This document shows positions 24,820-32,721 of a stretch of DNA of 64,000 nt, in pieces. Within the stretch, counting starts at the first letter, position 1. Each line of letters starts with the position of its first letter. The stretch comes from Geminicoccus roseus DSM 18922 (GTDB lineage: Bacteria > Pseudomonadota > Alphaproteobacteria > Geminicoccales > Geminicoccaceae): NCBI RefSeq assembly GCF_000427665.1, contig NZ_KE386572.1, positions 4,464,373-4,528,372 on the forward strand. The letters run 5' to 3'. The notes beneath the pieces were generated by a model. The model was not told where the DNA came from, made no database searches, and saw only the letters and a program-made list of their open reading frames with translations. A program made the position numbers and the translations under genes.

Positions 24820-25944
24820 TCAGAGGATCTCGTCCAGGAGGCGACGATAGTCTTCCGCCGAAGCGGGCCTTGGGTTGGTGGCGTGGCTGTGATCCGCCAG
24901 GGCGCGCTCGATGGTGATGTCGAACACGTCACGGCCCACGCCCAGCGCGCCGAGCCCGGCCGGAACCCCCAGGTCGCGGTTCAGCTGGGCGAACGCGTCG
25001 GCCAGGTCGTCCGTCGCCGCGATCCCCATGGCCGCCTTCAGGCGCTCCATCTTGTCGCCGACATGGCCGGCGTTGAAGCGGATCACGCCGGGCAGCAGCA
25101 GGGCGTTCAGGGTGCCGTGATGGAGCGCGTGGGTCTTCAGGCCGCCCAGGGCGTGCGACAGGGCGTGGACGGCACCCAGCCCCTTCTGGAAGCACAGGCC
25201 GCCCTGCAGCGAGCCCATCATCAATTCCGCCCGGGCGTCCCGGTCCTGGCCGTCCTGGCAGGCGCGGCGGATGTTCCGCCAGATCCGGCCGGCACCGTCC
25301 AGCCCGATCGCCTCGGCCGGCGGATTGAAGCGCGGCGACAGGAAGGTCTCGACGCAGTGCGAGAGTGCGTCGATCCCGGTGACCGCGGTGAGGCCCGGCG
25401 GCAGCGCCAGGGTCAGCTCCGGGTCGCAAACCGCCTTCTTGGGGATGACGTGGGGGCTGATGAAGCCAAGCTTGCGCCCATCATCCAGAGTGATCAGCGC
25501 CGCCCGGCCGACCTCGGAGCCCGTTCCGGCCGTGGTCGGCACTGCGATCACCGGCGCCACCCTGCTGGTGATCCGGGAGAGTCCGCCCAGGATCATCGCA
25601 TAATCGGCAAGCTGGCCGTCATGGGTCGCCATCAGCGCCACGCCCTTGGCGAGGTCGATGGGAGAGCCGCCGCCCACGGCCACGATCCCGTCGCAGTCCG
25701 CCATCCGGTAGGCCAGGGCCGCCGCCTTCACCGCAGCCTCGGTCGGGTTGCTCGGCACGTCCAGGAAGACCGGCACGTCCGGCCCGAGCAGGTCGCGGAC
25801 CCGGTCGACCAGGCCGACCTTCTCCAGGCCTCGATCGCTGACGAGCAGGGGTCGCATCACCCCCAGCGCCTTCAGGTCGTCGGCGAGCCCGTTCACCGCG
25901 CCGAACTCGAACCGGATCGCAGTCAGGTAATTGATGTCGGCCAT
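24820..25944 (-). CDS. Iron-containing alcohol dehydrogenase
   Basis: A 374-residue group III ADH. The NAD(P)-binding part has VGGGSPIDLAKG and TTAGTGSEVGRAALIT. The metal-binding C-terminal part has ALSHCVETFLS, VHALSHALGG and THALHHGTLNALLLP, supplying the Asp and His ligands for Fe2+ (or Zn2+). Family substrates range from primary alcohols to lactaldehyde and hydroxybutyrate; not predictable here. The start is set at ATG 25944 (MADINYLTAIRFEFG), because the longer frame to 25971 adds only a basic tail. Confidence 0.92.
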   Translation of the reverse strand: MADINYLTAIRFEFGAVNGLADDLKALGVMRPLLVSDRGLEKVGLVDRVRDLLGPDVPVFLDVPSNPTEAAVKAAALAYRMADCDGIVAVGGGSPIDLAKGVALMATHDGQLADYAMILGGLSRITSRVAPVIAVPTTAGTGSEVGRAALITLDDGRKLGFISPHVIPKKAVCDPELTLALPPGLTAVTGIDALSHCVETFLSPRFNPPAEAIGLDGAGRIWRNIRRACQDGQDRDARAELMMGSLQGGLCFQKGLGAVHALSHALGGLKTHALHHGTLNALLLPGVIRFNAGHVGDKMERLKAAMGIAATDDLADAFAQLNRDLGVPAGLGALGVGRDVFDITIERALADHSHATNPRPASAEDYRRLLDEIL

Positions 25945-26066
25945 GCGCCCCAGGAGCCTCCGTTTGACCAAGCCTTGTGCCGGGGCGGTACTACGGCGTT
26001 GGTCGGAAAGGAACCACCTGAACGTTCAAGCTGCCCGCGGTCACCATGCGGTAACAGGGCTGGTGC

Positions 26067-26092
26067 GGAACCTGCGATGGGCCTTCCGCGTT
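26067..26092 (+). promoter_or_regulatory. Candidate EcfG (general stress sigma) promoter
   Basis: GGAAC at 26067-26071 and CGTT at 26089-26092 are separated by 17 bases. This exactly matches the alphaproteobacterial EcfG/SigT consensus GGAAC-N16-17-CGTT. It lies 35 bases upstream of the 35-codon ORF at 26127 and upstream of the basic unknown gene at 26331. Not tested; a nine-base match with fixed spacing can also occur by chance in a 64 kb GC-rich window. Confidence 0.55.
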
Positions 26093-26126
26093 CTCATGAC
26101 CAGACATCCGCAGGAGCGACTGCAAG

Positions 26127-26234
26127 ATGCTGCTTCAGATAACCGTCGGCGCTCTGGCGACTGCAGCCATCGTTATGCTGTCCCTGGCACCGGTTCATTC
26201 CAAGCCTGCCAGGGCGAACAGGCGCCGTCGCTGA
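26127..26234 (+). CDS. Putative 35-residue membrane or secreted peptide
   Basis: A small ORF with AGGAG at 26112-26116 and ATG at 26127. It encodes MLLQITVGALATAAIVMLSL followed by APVHSKPARANRRRR: a hydrophobic helix or signal-like segment and then a strongly basic tail. The candidate EcfG promoter directly upstream and the good ribosome site support expression. No homologue is recognised. It may instead be a short leader peptide for the gene at 26331. Coding status is inferred from signals only. Confidence 0.5.
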   Translation: MLLQITVGALATAAIVMLSLAPVHSKPARANRRRR

Positions 26235-26330
26235 CCAGCAGCGCAAGCCGAACGCGCAAGACGCCACCGATCAAAGTCGAACCTCTGAGACCCGGCGGCG
26301 GTGGCATCGACCAACACGGGAGCACGATCC

Positions 26331-26849
26331 ATGGCCACCAGCATCGGCGTCGAGAAGCGTCTGCTGACCGAATCCGAGTTCGAGCTCGTGGTCCAGACGC
26401 ACTACCCGCAGGTGACCGAGCTCGGGCGCAGCCAACTCATCGAGGCGGCCAAGCGGATCCGCGGGTTCCGCGACAAGGCCGGCGACATCGTGCGCCAGCG
26501 CCGCCGCGAGCACCGGGGCAAGTCCGACCAGCGCGGCGCCAATCCTGCGCCGAGCGAAGCCGGCGTCTCACGCAAGAAGCAGGTGTTTGCCAACGCCCTT
26601 CGCCGGATCAACAACGAGATCCGCAGGCTGGGCGAGGAAGGCAAGCCAGGCGGTCAGGCCCGGATCGCGCGCCGCGCCCTGGCCATGAAGCGCGCCGGAC
26701 GGACCCGCCATCATCCGGATCCCGGGCGCACCGCCGACGCCGGCATGCGCTCGATCCCGAACGAAGGCGACACGGTCCAGGTCGACCCGCGCGAGGTCGG
26801 GCGTGTCTCCCAGTTCGTCAAGGACGCCCAGGCGAAGCGGGACAGCTGA
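26331..26849 (+). CDS. Conserved hypothetical protein, basic and helical
   Basis: This 172-residue protein is very rich in Arg, Lys and Ala and predicted mostly helical. The N-terminal part TESEFELVVQTHYPQVTELG and the central RIRGFRDKAGDIVRQRRREH suggest a nucleic-acid- or membrane-surface-binding helical protein, but I can name no family function. There is no signal peptide and no cysteine. GGGAGC lies about 10 bases upstream of the ATG. It is downstream of the 35-codon ORF and the EcfG-like promoter, so it may be stress-induced. It converges on the activase gene, whose end lies 31 bases away. Confidence 0.7.
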   Translation: MATSIGVEKRLLTESEFELVVQTHYPQVTELGRSQLIEAAKRIRGFRDKAGDIVRQRRREHRGKSDQRGANPAPSEAGVSRKKQVFANALRRINNEIRRLGEEGKPGGQARIARRALAMKRAGRTRHHPDPGRTADAGMRSIPNEGDTVQVDPREVGRVSQFVKDAQAKRDS

Positions 26850-26880
26850 GCCCGCTTGCCCGGGAGATCCATCGCCCTGG

Positions 26881-28887
26881 TCAGCCGCGCCGCCGTCGCC
26901 GGCGGCCCTCGCCTTCCTCGCCCGCCAGTTCCTTGGGCTCGGGCAGGGTGACAGCCTTGGTCAGGTGGACGTAGCTGCCGGTCTTGTGCGGGAACGCCAT
27001 CGCCTCAACGAAGTGCTGCTGGAACTTCGGCTCGATCGCCGTCTCAATCTTCTCGATCCGCTCGACGACCTGCTCGATCTCCCTGCGCGCCGCGCGGTTC
27101 AGGAGCGCGATCCGCGCCCCGGTTCCAGCGGCGTTGCCGGCCGCCTGCACCTTGTTCAGGTCGCAGTCGGGAATCAGGCCCAGCACCATGGCGTAGGTCG
27201 TGTCGATATGGCTGCCGAAGGCGCCGGCCAGCATCACGCGGTCGACCTGCTCCACGCCGAAATGCTCCATCAGGAGCTTGGAGCCCGCATAAAGCGCGGC
27301 CTTGGCCAGCTGGATGGCGCGCACATCGGTCTGCGTGATCCGGATGCACGGCTCCCCGTCATGCAGCAGGTAGGAGAAGGTGCGCCCTTCCGGCTGGACA
27401 CGTGCGGTGCGCCCCGCCATCCCGCCGTCGATCACGCCGTCTTTGCTGACGATTCCGGCCAGGAACATCTCGGCCAGCACTTCGATGATGCCCGAGCCGC
27501 AGATCCCGGTCACGCCGGTCCTGCCGATCGCCTCGGCAAAGCCTGCCTCGTCCGACCACAGGTCGCAGCCGATCACCTTGAAGCGTGGCTCCAGGGTTTC
27601 CCGATCGATCCGCACCCGCTCGATCGCGCCCGGTGCTGCACGCTGCCCGCCGGAGATCTGCGCGCCCTCGAAGGCCGGACCGGTGGGCGAGGAGCAGGCC
27701 AGGAGCTTGTTCTTGTTGCCCAGCACGATCTCGGCGTTGGTGCCGACATCGACCACCAGGCTGACCTCGTCGCGCAGGTAGGGCGTTTCCGACAAGACCA
27801 CACCCGCCGCATCCGCGCCGACATGGCCGGCGATGCAGGGCAGCACGTAGATGCTCGCCCCCCGGTTCATCGCGTCCTGCAGGCCAAGCTCGGCCGCGCG
27901 CAGGTCCAGGGCGCTGTCGAGCGCCAGGGCGAACGGAGCGCCACCAAGTTCGGTCGGGTCGATTCCCAGCAGGAGGTGATGCATCACCGGGTTGCCGACG
28001 AACACCGCGTCCATGATCTTGTCGGTCTCGACCCCCGCCTCCTTGGCGACCTCGCGGGCCAGGGAGGCCAGGGCCTCGCGCACGGCGGCGGTCATCTCGA
28101 CCTCGCCGCCCGGGTTCATCATCACGTAGGAGACCCGGCTCATCAGATCCTCGCCGAAGCGGATCTGCGGGTTCATCAGGCCGGAAGAGGCCACCACCTC
28201 GCCGCTGGCCAGATCGCACAGATGCGCGGCGATGGTGGTCGAGCCGATATCGACGGCCAGTCCGTAGATCCGGTCGGTGAAGCCCGGCCAGACCGCCACG
28301 ATCCGGTTGCCGCCATGAACCGCGGCGGTGACCTTCCATGCCCCTTTGCGCAGCGCCTTCTGCAGGCCCTGCAGCACATGCAAATCGGCGCTCAGGCCTT
28401 CAAGCTGCCACTGGGTGCGCATGGCCTCCAGCAGCCGCTCGAGATCGCCCCGGGGATCATGCATGTCCGGCTCCTGCACCTCGACGAAGTGCAGGGTGGT
28501 CATCGGGTCGATCGCGATCTCGCGGACCTCGGCCCGCTTGCGCACCACCTGCTTGTGGACCTGGCTCTCGGGCGGCACGTCGATCACGACGTCGCCTTCC
28601 AGCAGGGTCTGGCAGGACAGGCGGCGACCGGCGGCCAGGCCCTTGCGGGAGCGGTACCGCTCCTCGGTGGCGGTGAATCCGCTCAGGCGCTCCGCCGACG
28701 AATCGATCCCGTGCTTGGCGAACGAGCCCTCGCCGACATTCACCTGGCAGCGGCCGCACAAGGCGCGGCCACCGCACACCGAATCGATGTCGACGCCCAG
28801 CCGGCGGGCGGCTTCGAGCAGCTTGGTGCCGACCGGGAAGCGGCCACGCTTGCCGGATGGCGTGAAGACGACGAGGGCTTCGCTCAC
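26881..28887 (-). CDS. Corrinoid-activating ferredoxin/ASKHA protein (RACo/RamA-like, DUF4445)
   Basis: A 668-residue reductive activator of corrinoid methyl-transfer proteins. The N-terminal 2Fe-2S ferredoxin domain has Cys38, Cys44, Cys47 (CGGRALCGRC) and Cys92 (RRLSC). The C-terminal ASKHA domain has ATPase-fold motifs LAVDIGSTTIAAHLCDL and VVDVGTNAEIVLGNKNKL, plus VMLAGAFGSHID. Relatives use ATP to return inactive Co(II) to Co(I). The GTG start at 28887 overlaps the stop of the methyltransferase gene (GTGA). The tail ends in a short arginine run. It is the last gene of the corrinoid module. Confidence 0.9.
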   Translation of the reverse strand: MSEALVVFTPSGKRGRFPVGTKLLEAARRLGVDIDSVCGGRALCGRCQVNVGEGSFAKHGIDSSAERLSGFTATEERYRSRKGLAAGRRLSCQTLLEGDVVIDVPPESQVHKQVVRKRAEVREIAIDPMTTLHFVEVQEPDMHDPRGDLERLLEAMRTQWQLEGLSADLHVLQGLQKALRKGAWKVTAAVHGGNRIVAVWPGFTDRIYGLAVDIGSTTIAAHLCDLASGEVVASSGLMNPQIRFGEDLMSRVSYVMMNPGGEVEMTAAVREALASLAREVAKEAGVETDKIMDAVFVGNPVMHHLLLGIDPTELGGAPFALALDSALDLRAAELGLQDAMNRGASIYVLPCIAGHVGADAAGVVLSETPYLRDEVSLVVDVGTNAEIVLGNKNKLLACSSPTGPAFEGAQISGGQRAAPGAIERVRIDRETLEPRFKVIGCDLWSDEAGFAEAIGRTGVTGICGSGIIEVLAEMFLAGIVSKDGVIDGGMAGRTARVQPEGRTFSYLLHDGEPCIRITQTDVRAIQLAKAALYAGSKLLMEHFGVEQVDRVMLAGAFGSHIDTTYAMVLGLIPDCDLNKVQAAGNAAGTGARIALLNRAARREIEQVVERIEKIETAIEPKFQQHFVEAMAFPHKTGSYVHLTKAVTLPEPKELAGEEGEGRRRRRRG

Positions 28888-29831
28888 GACGGCAGGGTCT
28901 CGCTCGCGGCTGCGTCGGCGGCCGGTGCCTCGGCGGAACGACGGCGGCGGCGCTCGGCGCGGTCGCCCCGGCCGCCTTCGGAGGCGGGTTCGCGGAACTT
29001 GGTGAGCCACTTCGAGCAGTGCGGGTCGTTGCCCAGCATCACGTCGGCACCCATGATGCCCTGCATTTCCGGGTCGTGCAGCGGGTTCATGATCGCCGAG
29101 GTCATCCCGGCGCCAGCCGCCATGGCCAGGAAGATCGAGTTCAGCCCGTGCCGGTTGGGCAGGCCGAAGGAGACGTTGGAGGCGCCGCAGGTGGTGTTGA
29201 CCTTGAGCTCCTCGCGCAGCCGGCGGATCAGCCGGAACGCAGCCGTCCCGGCATTGCCCAGCGCCCCGATCGGCATGACCAGCGGGTCGACCACGATGTC
29301 GTGGGGCTTGATGCCGTAGTCGGCGGCGTGGCGGACGATCTTCTTCGCCACCTCGAAGCGCACGTCCGGATCCTCGGAGATGCCGGTCTCGTCGTTGGAG
29401 ATCGCCACCACGGCGCAGTCATACTTCTTCACCAGCGGCAGCACCGCTTCCAGGCGCTCCTCCTCGCCGGTGACCGAGTTGAGCAGCGGCCGGCCCTCAT
29501 AGGCGGCGAGGCCGGACTCCAGGGCCGCCACGATCGAGCTGTCGATCGAGAGGGGCAGGTCGGTGAGCGACTGCACCAGCCGGATCGTGTCGGCCAGGAT
29601 CGCCGGCTCGTCGGCCAGCGGGATGCCGGCATTGACGTCGAGCATGTGCGCGCCGGCGGCGACCTGGGCCAGCGTATCGCGCTCCACGGTGGAGAAGTCG
29701 CCGGCCGCCATCTCGGCGGCCAGCTTCTTGCGCCCGGTGGGATTGATCCGCTCGCCGATCACGCAGAACGGCTGGTCGAAGCCGATGATCACGGTCTTGG
29801 TCTTGGAGGACACGATGGTGCGGGTGGTCAT
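28884..29831 (-). CDS. Methyltetrahydrofolate:corrinoid methyltransferase (pterin-binding domain)
   Basis: A 315-residue DHPS-like TIM barrel as in MtgA, AcsE and the MetH pterin domain, which moves a methyl group between the corrinoid protein and tetrahydrofolate. It contains VIGERINPTGRKKLA, MLDVNAGIP, LSIDSS and VNTTCGASNVSFGLPNR, the classical pterin and Asn-ligand blocks. About 45 residues at the C-terminus are Arg/Glu/Ala-rich and probably disordered, beyond the usual family end. Its stop overlaps the activase start. Together with the B12 protein at 30815 it can form a complete methyl-transfer chain, apart from the substrate-specific enzyme. Confidence 0.92.
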   Translation of the reverse strand: MTTRTIVSSKTKTVIIGFDQPFCVIGERINPTGRKKLAAEMAAGDFSTVERDTLAQVAAGAHMLDVNAGIPLADEPAILADTIRLVQSLTDLPLSIDSSIVAALESGLAAYEGRPLLNSVTGEEERLEAVLPLVKKYDCAVVAISNDETGISEDPDVRFEVAKKIVRHAADYGIKPHDIVVDPLVMPIGALGNAGTAAFRLIRRLREELKVNTTCGASNVSFGLPNRHGLNSIFLAMAAGAGMTSAIMNPLHDPEMQGIMGADVMLGNDPHCSKWLTKFREPASEGGRGDRAERRRRRSAEAPAADAAASETLPS

Positions 29832-29875
29832 CTTCTGGTCCGATAGTCGATGGGCTGCAGGAGGCTTTCGCGGGA

Positions 29876-30184
29876 TCAGGCGGATCCGGTCTCGCTGCCA
29901 AGATTTCTCACGAGCTCGCGCACCCGCTCCTGGGGATAGGCGGCATCCAGCTCGTCATGCGCGCGCTGCGCTTCCGCCTCCAGATCGTCGCCGCAGGCGA
30001 CCGGGTCGGCCCGGCGCCACTGTTCCAGATAGGCGTCGGTACCCGTCATCTTGGCGCGCATGGCCGCCATGTCGATCGCCTCGGAGAAGCGGGCCGGCAG
30101 CTCCCGCTTGGCGGTCTTGCGCCCCTGCTTCACGATCACCTGGGCCGGGATGTCCCGCCAGAAGACCACGATACGATCCGCCAT
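29876..30184 (-). CDS. Virulence-factor family protein (PF13769-like)
   Basis: A 102-residue soluble protein starting RIVVFWRDIPAQVIVKQGRK, the conserved start of the small 'virulence factor' family that regularly sits next to DUF1638 and corrinoid methyltransferase genes in alphaproteobacteria. Despite the name, a link to virulence is not established; a role in the methyl-transfer pathway is suggested by conserved neighbourhood. The whole gene from about 29955 upward is overlapped by the out-of-frame end of the DUF1638 reading frame. Confidence 0.8.
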   Translation of the reverse strand: MADRIVVFWRDIPAQVIVKQGRKTAKRELPARFSEAIDMAAMRAKMTGTDAYLEQWRRADPVACGDDLEAEAQRAHDELDAAYPQERVRELVRNLGSETGSA

Positions 30185-30788
30185 CTGCGTCTCCGTCTGC
30201 GGCGGCCTTCACGAAGTCCTCGAGCATCCCGTAGCCGACCGGCACGTGCTGGAACTGAAGGCCGAGTTTGTCTGCGGCCGCCCGCGCCCGATCCAGGCAG
30301 GCGGGATCGTCCGTCTGGGCCAAGTACACGACGCGGCGGTAGTTGCCGAAATAGAGCTCGAGCAGCTCCGGGTGGCGGTCCAGTCCCAGGCCCTGCCAGA
30401 CCAGGGTGTCGAACTGCCGGGCCAGGAAGTCGGTCAGCCAGAACGTGCCGACCTCCTGCTCGGCCAGCGCCGCGAAGCGGTCGAACCCGGCGAAGAAGGC
30501 ATAGCAGTGCACCCCCTCGATCCGCGCCACGCCTTCCTCGGCCAGCACCCGGTCGAGCTCGCCGCCGGTGCCGCAGTCGCCATAGGCCACCAGGATCCGG
30601 TCGTGATGCGGCCGGTGCCGGTGGATTGCCTCGCGGACCGCGCCCGGGATCTGCTGCGGCCGGTTGTGCAGCTGCGCCGGCAGGCAGTGCAGCCGGACAT
30701 GCTCCAGCCCGTTGGCCTCGATCAGCGCCAAGATCTCGCGGGCGAGCGCCCCGCAGGCCAGGATCAGGGTGCGGGGCGGCGGGTTCAC
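29955..30788 (-). CDS. DUF1638 domain-containing protein, with extended 3' frame
   Basis: The first 200 or so residues are DUF1638: LILACGALAREILALIEANG, ILVAYGDCGTGGELDRVL, VHCYAFFAGFDRF and LGLDRHPELLELYFGNYRR. This family of unknown function accompanies corrinoid methyltransferase loci. Normally the protein should end near the start of the next gene (30184). Here the frame stays open for about 77 more codons, Gly/Arg-rich and without family resemblance, through the next gene to 29955. A lost stop, a frameshift or a sequencing indel could explain this. Start GTG at 30788 with GGAGAG upstream. Confidence 0.75.
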   Translation of the reverse strand: MNPPPRTLILACGALAREILALIEANGLEHVRLHCLPAQLHNRPQQIPGAVREAIHRHRPHHDRILVAYGDCGTGGELDRVLAEEGVARIEGVHCYAFFAGFDRFAALAEQEVGTFWLTDFLARQFDTLVWQGLGLDRHPELLELYFGNYRRVVYLAQTDDPACLDRARAAADKLGLQFQHVPVGYGMLEDFVKAAADGDADGGSYRGLLAGHPGPGDREAGAQDRQAGAAGPLLRGDRHGGHARQDDGYRRLSGTVAPGRPGRLRRRSGGGSAARA

Positions 30789-30814
30789 GACCGCAGTCTC
30801 TCCTGTTCCGCCGC

Positions 30815-31522
30815 TCAGGCCGCCGCCCCGCGCTGGTTGTGCCGGCGTGCCATGAACTCCTTGGCGGTCTCGACCGCGACTGCGGCATCCCGGCAGTAGG
30901 CGTCCGCGCCGATCGCCTTGGCGAACGCCTCGTTCAACGGCGCGCCACCGACCAGCACGATGAAATCGTCGCGGCGGCCACGCTCGATCAGCGTGTCGAT
31001 CACGACCTTCATGTAGGGCATGGTGGTGGTGAGCAGCGCGGACATTCCCAGGATCTCGGGCTTATGCTCGTCCAGGGCCGCGATGTACTTGTCGACGTCG
31101 CAGTTGATCCCGAGGTCGATCACCTCGAACCCGGCCCCTTCCATCATCATGCCGACCAGGTTCTTGCCGATGTCGTGGATGTCGCCCTTGACCGTGGCGA
31201 CCACCATCTTGCCGACGCTGGGCGCGCCGGTCTCAGCCAGGAGCGGGCGCAGGATCGCCATGCCCGCCTTCATGGCGTTGGCGGCGAGCAGTACTTCCGG
31301 GACGAACAGGATGCCGTCGCGGAAGTCGATGCCGACCACGGTCATCCCGCCGACCAGCGCCTCGGTCAGGACCCTGTAGGGCGTCCAGCCGCGCTCCAGG
31401 AGGATATTGGTGCCCTCGACGACCTCGTCCCTGAGCCCGTCATAGAGGTCGTCCTGGATCTGCTTGACCAGCTCGTCGTCATCGAGCTCGCGAAGGTCCA
31501 GTTCGTCGCCACCGTCGCTCAT
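30815..31522 (-). CDS. Corrinoid (B12)-binding methyl-transfer protein
   Basis: A 235-residue corrinoid protein of the MtbC/MttC type. A helical cap domain (about residues 15-95) is followed by a Rossmann B12 domain with GDIHDIGKN at 113-121, whose His116 is the lower cobalt ligand. Further blocks are VIDLGINCDVDKYIAA, LGMSALLTTTMPYMK and the C-terminal VLVGGAPLNEAFA. It accepts a methyl group from a substrate-specific methyltransferase and passes it to the MTHF enzyme at 28884. It is the first gene of the module; the 128 bases upstream (31523-31650) hold no gene and should contain the promoter. Confidence 0.93.
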   Translation of the reverse strand: MSDGGDELDLRELDDDELVKQIQDDLYDGLRDEVVEGTNILLERGWTPYRVLTEALVGGMTVVGIDFRDGILFVPEVLLAANAMKAGMAILRPLLAETGAPSVGKMVVATVKGDIHDIGKNLVGMMMEGAGFEVIDLGINCDVDKYIAALDEHKPEILGMSALLTTTMPYMKVVIDTLIERGRRDDFIVLVGGAPLNEAFAKAIGADAYCRDAAVAVETAKEFMARRHNQRGAAA

Positions 31523-31650
31523 CGTCCCGTCCCATGAGGGCTAGTGCTCATCGCATCTATAGCGAAGCCACCCGTGGCGACACTTCTCACGGTACGACCG
31601 GCGCTGACCGGTTCGCGACGAAGCATCGCCACAAGCGCATAACGATATCT

Positions 31651-32553
31651 TTATACGTTTCTGCCGATCTTGGCCAGAGCCGCCAGGCCCGGCTCCAGCG
31701 CGCTGTCGTCCTCCAGCTCGCAGAGCGGCGGGCGGACGCGGCGCCAGGCCGGATCCTCCAGGCGATGGGCGAGCAGCGCCTTGATGATCGGGATCAGCGG
31801 TCCGCCCTCGACGGCGCGCCGCACCGCTGTCACCGAAAGCTGCGCCTCCTCGGCCTGGACACCATCGCCGGCGCGGAACAGGTCGAAGACCCGGCGGCTG
31901 CCGGCGCCGTTCAGGTTGGCGGCGGCGGAGATCGACCCGGCGCCGCCGGCCTGCAGCGTGGTCAGCAGGTGATGGTCAGCACCCGGGAACACCGAGAGGT
32001 CGGGGAACGCCTCGATCATCCCGAGCGTGTGCTCGAGGTCCGCGGTGCTGTCCTTGATCCCGACCACCATCGACCCGAACCGCTCGCGCAGTGCTCGGAC
32101 CACCGGCTGGGTGATCGGGACCGCCGACACCTTGGGGAAATGGTAGAGGATGATTCCCGCTTCCGGCGGCAGGCGCTCCAGCACCTCGCTGTAGGCCGCG
32201 ATGACGCCGGCGTCGGAGACGCCCTTGTAGAAGAACGGCGGCAGCATCAGGAGGTGCCGGCAGCCCAGGTCCAGGGCATGCAGCGCCAGTTCCAGCGTGT
32301 CGTCGCGGGCGCAAAGCCCGATGCCGGGCAGCACGCGCTCCGCAGCCACGCCGGCCTGCACCAGATGGCCGAGCATCGCCTTGCGCTCGGCGATGGTGAA
32401 CGACGCCGCCTCGCCGGTGGTGCCGAACAGGGCCACGCCATGGCATCCCTGGCCCAGAAGGCGTTCGGCGTGCTGCTGGGTGCGGCGCCGGTCCACGGCG
32501 CCGTCCTGGGTCACCGCGGTCACCGCGGCGGCGAAAATGCCTTCGAGCTTCAC
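31651..32553 (-). CDS. Dihydrodipicolinate synthase-family aldolase (DapA-like)
   Basis: A 300-residue class I aldolase TIM barrel. The Schiff-base lysine is Lys167 in VGIKDST, the proton-relay Tyr137 is in ILYHFP, and the carboxylate-binding Thr-Thr is at 45-46 (GTTGEAAS). The divergent rest and lack of lysine-pathway neighbours suggest a catabolic relative (sugar-acid or hydroxyproline aldolase type) rather than DapA itself. The GTG start at 32553 begins VKLEGIFAA and has AGGAGA upstream; the longer frame is arginine-rich read-through. The nearby corrinoid module may or may not be related. Confidence 0.85.
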   Translation of the reverse strand: MKLEGIFAAAVTAVTQDGAVDRRRTQQHAERLLGQGCHGVALFGTTGEAASFTIAERKAMLGHLVQAGVAAERVLPGIGLCARDDTLELALHALDLGCRHLLMLPPFFYKGVSDAGVIAAYSEVLERLPPEAGIILYHFPKVSAVPITQPVVRALRERFGSMVVGIKDSTADLEHTLGMIEAFPDLSVFPGADHHLLTTLQAGGAGSISAAANLNGAGSRRVFDLFRAGDGVQAEEAQLSVTAVRRAVEGGPLIPIIKALLAHRLEDPAWRRVRPPLCELEDDSALEPGLAALAKIGRNV

Positions 32554-32721
32554 CGGACCTGATCTCCTGTGGGAAATGGGCAGGCGGCGCGGATGATCGT
32601 GCCAGGCCTGGTCGCGCCACGGAGATCCTGGCTGGCATCCTCCCTGATGGCGGCGACGGCGCCATGGTGGCCCGCCCGCCGGCACTCCGCCAGGGGGCGC
32701 ATGCGCGCTGCGGGCGGCCGC

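Noticed and set aside
26803-29319. 838-codon plus-strand frame opposite the corrinoid activase and methyltransferase
   Set aside because: Antisense to two clear genes, composed of the His/Gln/Gly/Asp-rich sequence typical of GC-rich shadows, with no domain.
31523-31650. Cobalamin riboswitch before the corrinoid protein gene
   Set aside because: The gap is only 128 bases and no B12-box-like sequence is visible, so there is no support for a riboswitch.
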